A stretch of 8,784 nt of DNA, taken from NCBI GenBank assembly GCA_964371655.1, contig CAYJOD010000146.1, positions 1-8,784 on the forward strand, read 5' to 3'. Origin of the DNA: CAZGSN01 sp964371655 (GTDB lineage Bacteria; Desulfobacterota; Binatia; HRBIN30). The notes beneath the pieces are model-generated. The model was not told the DNA's origin, made no database searches, and saw nothing but the letters and a program-made list of their open reading frames with translations. A program made the position numbers and the translations under genes. Below are positions 6,875-8,784 of the stretch, piece by piece; within the stretch, counting starts at the first letter, position 1, and every line of letters begins with the position of its first letter.

Positions 6875-7117
6875 ATGACGAAGAAGAAGAGCTTCGAGCG
6901 GGTGCGGCCGCGCGCTGAGCTGCGGGTTGCGGACTTACTGACCAAAGAGCCGCGCATGGCTTCGCGATTGATGAACGTGAAAGTGCCGACCGTGTTGTTT
7001 GAAACGATCGAGGAGATCGCCGACGGGCTCGGGGCTTCGAAGACCGACGTCGTGGTGGCTCTCCTGAACGCCGGTCTCGACACCGCACGGCAGCGCTTTC
7101 CGCGCGCACGGTCGTAA
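6875..7117 (+). CDS. Small ribbon-helix-helix-like protein, putative regulator
   Basis: This 80-residue protein has a basic N-terminal tail (about 1-31, starting MTKKKSFERVRPR). A core at about 33-70 reads as a short strand (NVKVP), a helix (VLFETIEEIADGLG), a turn (ASK), and a second helix (TDVVVALLNAGLD). This pattern matches the CopG/Arc ribbon-helix-helix fold, whose dimer inserts the strand into DNA. The ATG at 6875 has a good Shine-Dalgarno, GGAGG at 6863-6867. The gene lies 43 bases before the first GT2 gene in the same direction, and divergent from the GT-C/NHL gene. It could autoregulate the cluster and the divergent promoter. There is no toxin partner, so an antitoxin role is less likely. 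The fold is inferred from pattern only. The family is not one I can name. Confidence 0.7.
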   Translation: MTKKKSFERVRPRAELRVADLLTKEPRMASRLMNVKVPTVLFETIEEIADGLGASKTDVVVALLNAGLDTARQRFPRARS

Positions 7118-7160
7118 CCCGACTGCTTTCTGATTCCACTCTCCCGCCCCCCCGTTGTGA

Positions 7161-7904
7161 ATGAAGATCTCCGTCGTTGTCCCCGCCTACAATGAGGCGG
7201 GGCGCATCTTGCCTACGCTCGAACAGATTCTGGCGTACATGGACGAGCATCATCCCGACTACGAGGTGGTGGTCGTCGACGACGGCAGCTCCGATGGCAC
7301 CGCCGCCGTGGTCAGCCAACGCTTTCAAGGGAAGCCGCAGCTTCGCGTTCTCTCCTATGGCGGCAATCGTGGCAAAGGCTACGCGGTTCGCCACGGTGCC
7401 CTGCATTCCAGCGGCGACGTCGTGCTCTTCACCGATGCCGATCTGTCGACGCCGATCGCGGAGATCGAGAAGGTCTTGCCCCGCTTCGAGCAGGGCTACG
7501 ATCTGGTCATTGCCAGCCGCGCCCACGCGCAAGCGGAGATCCGTGCGCGCCAGCCCTTCTACCGCGAGGGCGTCGGCAAGCTCTTCAATCTACTGGTGCG
7601 GCTGCTGGTGCTGCCGGCGTTTCATGACACGCAATGCGGTTTCAAGGCATTCCGGCGCGAGCCCATGCAGTCGGTGTTGAAGCAGCAGCAGGTCGATGGC
7701 TTTGCGTTCGATGTCGAAATGATCGCCCTGGCCTTGGCCAAGGGGCTCAAGGTCATAGAAGTGCCGGTGGTGTGGGAGAATTCTCCGAGCTCGAGCGTGA
7801 AGTTGTCGCGCGGCATCGCGGCGTTCTTCGAGCTCATCCCCATCCGTCGCCGCGCTCGGCAGGCGGCGAATCTGGCGCGCCACAGCGTTGAGGCGCGGCC
7901 GTGA
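7161..7904 (+). CDS. GT2 glycosyltransferase, dolichyl-phosphate beta-glucosyltransferase-like
   Basis: This is a 247-residue GT-A enzyme of family 2, expected to move a sugar from a nucleotide donor to polyprenyl phosphate at the cytoplasmic membrane face. ISVVVPAYNEAGRI (3-16) and VVVDDGSSDGT (37-47) form the nucleotide site. GNRGKGYAVRHGA (68-80) and the metal-binding TDADLSTP (91-98) follow. QCGFKAFR (158-165), DGFAFDVEM (179-187) and VPVVWENSPSSSVK (201-214) match the DPG-synthase (Alg5-like) subgroup. There is no clear transmembrane helix, so membrane association would be peripheral. The ATG at 7161 has no Shine-Dalgarno and is preceded by a C-rich stretch with a C7 run. The stop overlaps the next gene's GTG by 4 bp. 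Sugar identity cannot be read from sequence. Confidence 0.88.
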   Translation: MKISVVVPAYNEAGRILPTLEQILAYMDEHHPDYEVVVVDDGSSDGTAAVVSQRFQGKPQLRVLSYGGNRGKGYAVRHGALHSSGDVVLFTDADLSTPIAEIEKVLPRFEQGYDLVIASRAHAQAEIRARQPFYREGVGKLFNLLVRLLVLPAFHDTQCGFKAFRREPMQSVLKQQQVDGFAFDVEMIALALAKGLKVIEVPVVWENSPSSSVKLSRGIAAFFELIPIRRRARQAANLARHSVEARP

Positions 7905-8644
7905 GCGCGATCGTCGTCGCCCTCCCGGCCTACAACGAAGCCGCCAGGATCGAGCAGCTGCTCGACCGGATCAGCACCGCGCTTGCCGGGAAGACCTATC
8001 GCATCCTGGTCGTCGACGACGGCAGCCGTGACGGCACCGCCGATATCCTGCGCCGGCGCAGTCACGATCTACCTCTGGTCGTCGTCACCCATGCGCTCAA
8101 CGCCGGCCTGGCGCAGACGCTGCACGACGGCATGCGTTGGGTCGCCGAGCACTGCCAGGATGACGATATCGTCATCACCATGGACGCCGACGATACTCAT
8201 GATCCGGTCTACATCGACGCTCTCGTGCAACGGATCGCGACAGGCAACGACGTCGTTGTCGCCTCGCGCTTCCAGCCCGGAGCCGAGGTCCACGGCGTGC
8301 CCTGGCACCGGCAGGTGTACAGCTGGGGGGTGCTCGTGTTGCTGCGGCTGCTTCTGCCGATTCCAGGGGTGCGCGACTACGCGTGCGGCTACCGCGCCAT
8401 TCGTGTCAAAACCATCCGCGCCGCGGTCGAGCGCTACGGCGAACGCTTGTTCGAGCTGCGCCAGTGGGGCTTCATTTGCACCGCCGAGCTGCTGTGGAAG
8501 CTGCACACCGTCGGCGCGCGCTGCGCCGAGATTCCGTTCGCGTTGCGCTACGATTTGAAGCAGAGCGTCAGCCGCATGCGCGTCGGCCGCACCATCGCCG
8601 GCTATGGATTGTTGATCTGGAACGGTCGCGTTCGGCGCGCTTGA
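7901..8644 (+). CDS. GT2 glycosyltransferase, polyprenyl-phosphate mannose synthase-like
   Basis: This is a second family-2 GT-A enzyme, also 247 residues but clearly different in sequence from its neighbour. IVVALPAYNEAARI (4-17), LVVDDGSRDGT (36-46), NAGLAQTLHDG (67-77) and the metal site MDADDTHDP (94-102) resemble DPM1-type dolichol-phosphate mannose synthases and related undecaprenyl-phosphate transferases. VASRFQPGAEV (120-130), DYACGYRA (159-166) and an ELRQWGF segment (185-191) complete the fold. No C-terminal membrane helix pair is present. Translation starts at GTG 7901 inside the previous gene's end (GTGA overlap), so the two are probably translationally coupled and act in one pathway. 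The likely product is a lipid-linked sugar for the nearby GT-C/NHL protein. Donor specificity is unknown. Confidence 0.87.
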   Translation: MSAIVVALPAYNEAARIEQLLDRISTALAGKTYRILVVDDGSRDGTADILRRRSHDLPLVVVTHALNAGLAQTLHDGMRWVAEHCQDDDIVITMDADDTHDPVYIDALVQRIATGNDVVVASRFQPGAEVHGVPWHRQVYSWGVLVLLRLLLPIPGVRDYACGYRAIRVKTIRAAVERYGERLFELRQWGFICTAELLWKLHTVGARCAEIPFALRYDLKQSVSRMRVGRTIAGYGLLIWNGRVRRA

Positions 8645-8730
8645 GTCGAGATTGTTTTCTGCTTGGGTTACGGTGACGAGTTGCAAGTTCGCCGAAGGAA
8701 GAATGGAGCATCTAAGACCGCGCCGATCGC

Positions 8731-8784
8731 CCTCACCCCGGCCCTCTCCCAAAGGGAGAGGGAGGAAGGCAAGCTCCCCTCTCC
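8731..8784. repeat. Dispersed 'ccctctccc/gggagaggg' hairpin repeat, cut by window end
   Basis: Ccctctccc (8742-8750), a 3-base loop and gggagaggg (8754-8762) form a perfect 9-bp hairpin. A further C-rich arm, ctcccctctcc (8774-8784), can compete for the same purine strand. The lead-in cctcaccccggccctctccc belongs to a hairpin repeat widely seen in intergenic DNA of GC-rich bacteria (recollection, not searched). It lies about 90 bases past the second GT2 stop and could terminate that operon, though no T-tract is visible. The interval 8645-8730 shows nothing else. Confidence 0.65.

Noticed and set aside
5769..6878. 369-codon open frame on the plus strand
   Set aside because: It is antisense to the GT-C gene, low-complexity (Gln/Arg/Glu/Val-rich), without a domain or start signal. 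It is a high-GC shadow.

Overview
The window is GC-rich chromosomal DNA (by eye a little over 60% GC) from a Gram-negative-type bacterium. The clues are an extracytoplasmic Cys-rich protein with a Sec signal peptide, a membrane sensor kinase, long antisense open frames typical of high GC, and intergenic dispersed repeats. The overall look resembles uncultured deltaproteobacterial or Binatota/Desulfobacterota-type genomes, but that placement is inference. There is no rRNA, tRNA, CRISPR array, transposase, phage gene or replication origin.

Layout. Positions 1-338 hold no gene. They contain G/C-skewed 'ggggct' repeats, a long imperfect hairpin (121-231), one copy of a dispersed repeat (263-286) and a 10-bp perfect stem-loop (301-327) just past the end of the first gene. 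A small secreted Cys-rich protein of unknown function lies on the minus strand (339-830). It is divergent from a large orphan sensor histidine kinase on the plus strand (about 1173-3554), which has six membrane segments, two GAF domains, HisKA and HATPase. Directly after the kinase stop, in another frame, is a 43-residue relic of a second kinase's ATP-binding C-terminus (3556-3684). The gap at 3685-3887 is dominated by an inverted repeat (3706-3832) whose right arm is identical over 24 bp to the copy at 263-286. It lies between the convergent kinase and a 920-residue minus-strand protein (3888-6650) that fuses an Agl23/TIGR03663-like GT-C membrane glycosyltransferase to a C-terminal NHL beta-propeller.

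Divergent from that gene, across a promoter-like region, is a plus-strand cluster. It comprises a short ribbon-helix-helix-like protein (6875-7117) and two family-2 glycosyltransferases (7161-7904 and 7901-8644) that overlap by 4 bp. They resemble dolichyl-phosphate glucose and mannose synthases. The window ends in another dispersed hairpin repeat (8731-8784).

Working model (inference): the two GT2 enzymes load sugars onto polyprenyl phosphate on the cytoplasmic face, and the GT-C/NHL protein transfers them to an acceptor outside the membrane. The NHL propeller may bind the acceptor or the envelope, and the small RHH-like protein may control the divergent promoters. The GT-C/NHL plus GT2-pair arrangement is the best candidate here for an undescribed surface-glycosylation module. 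The Cys-rich protein and the 3'-end dispersed repeats are the other points of interest.
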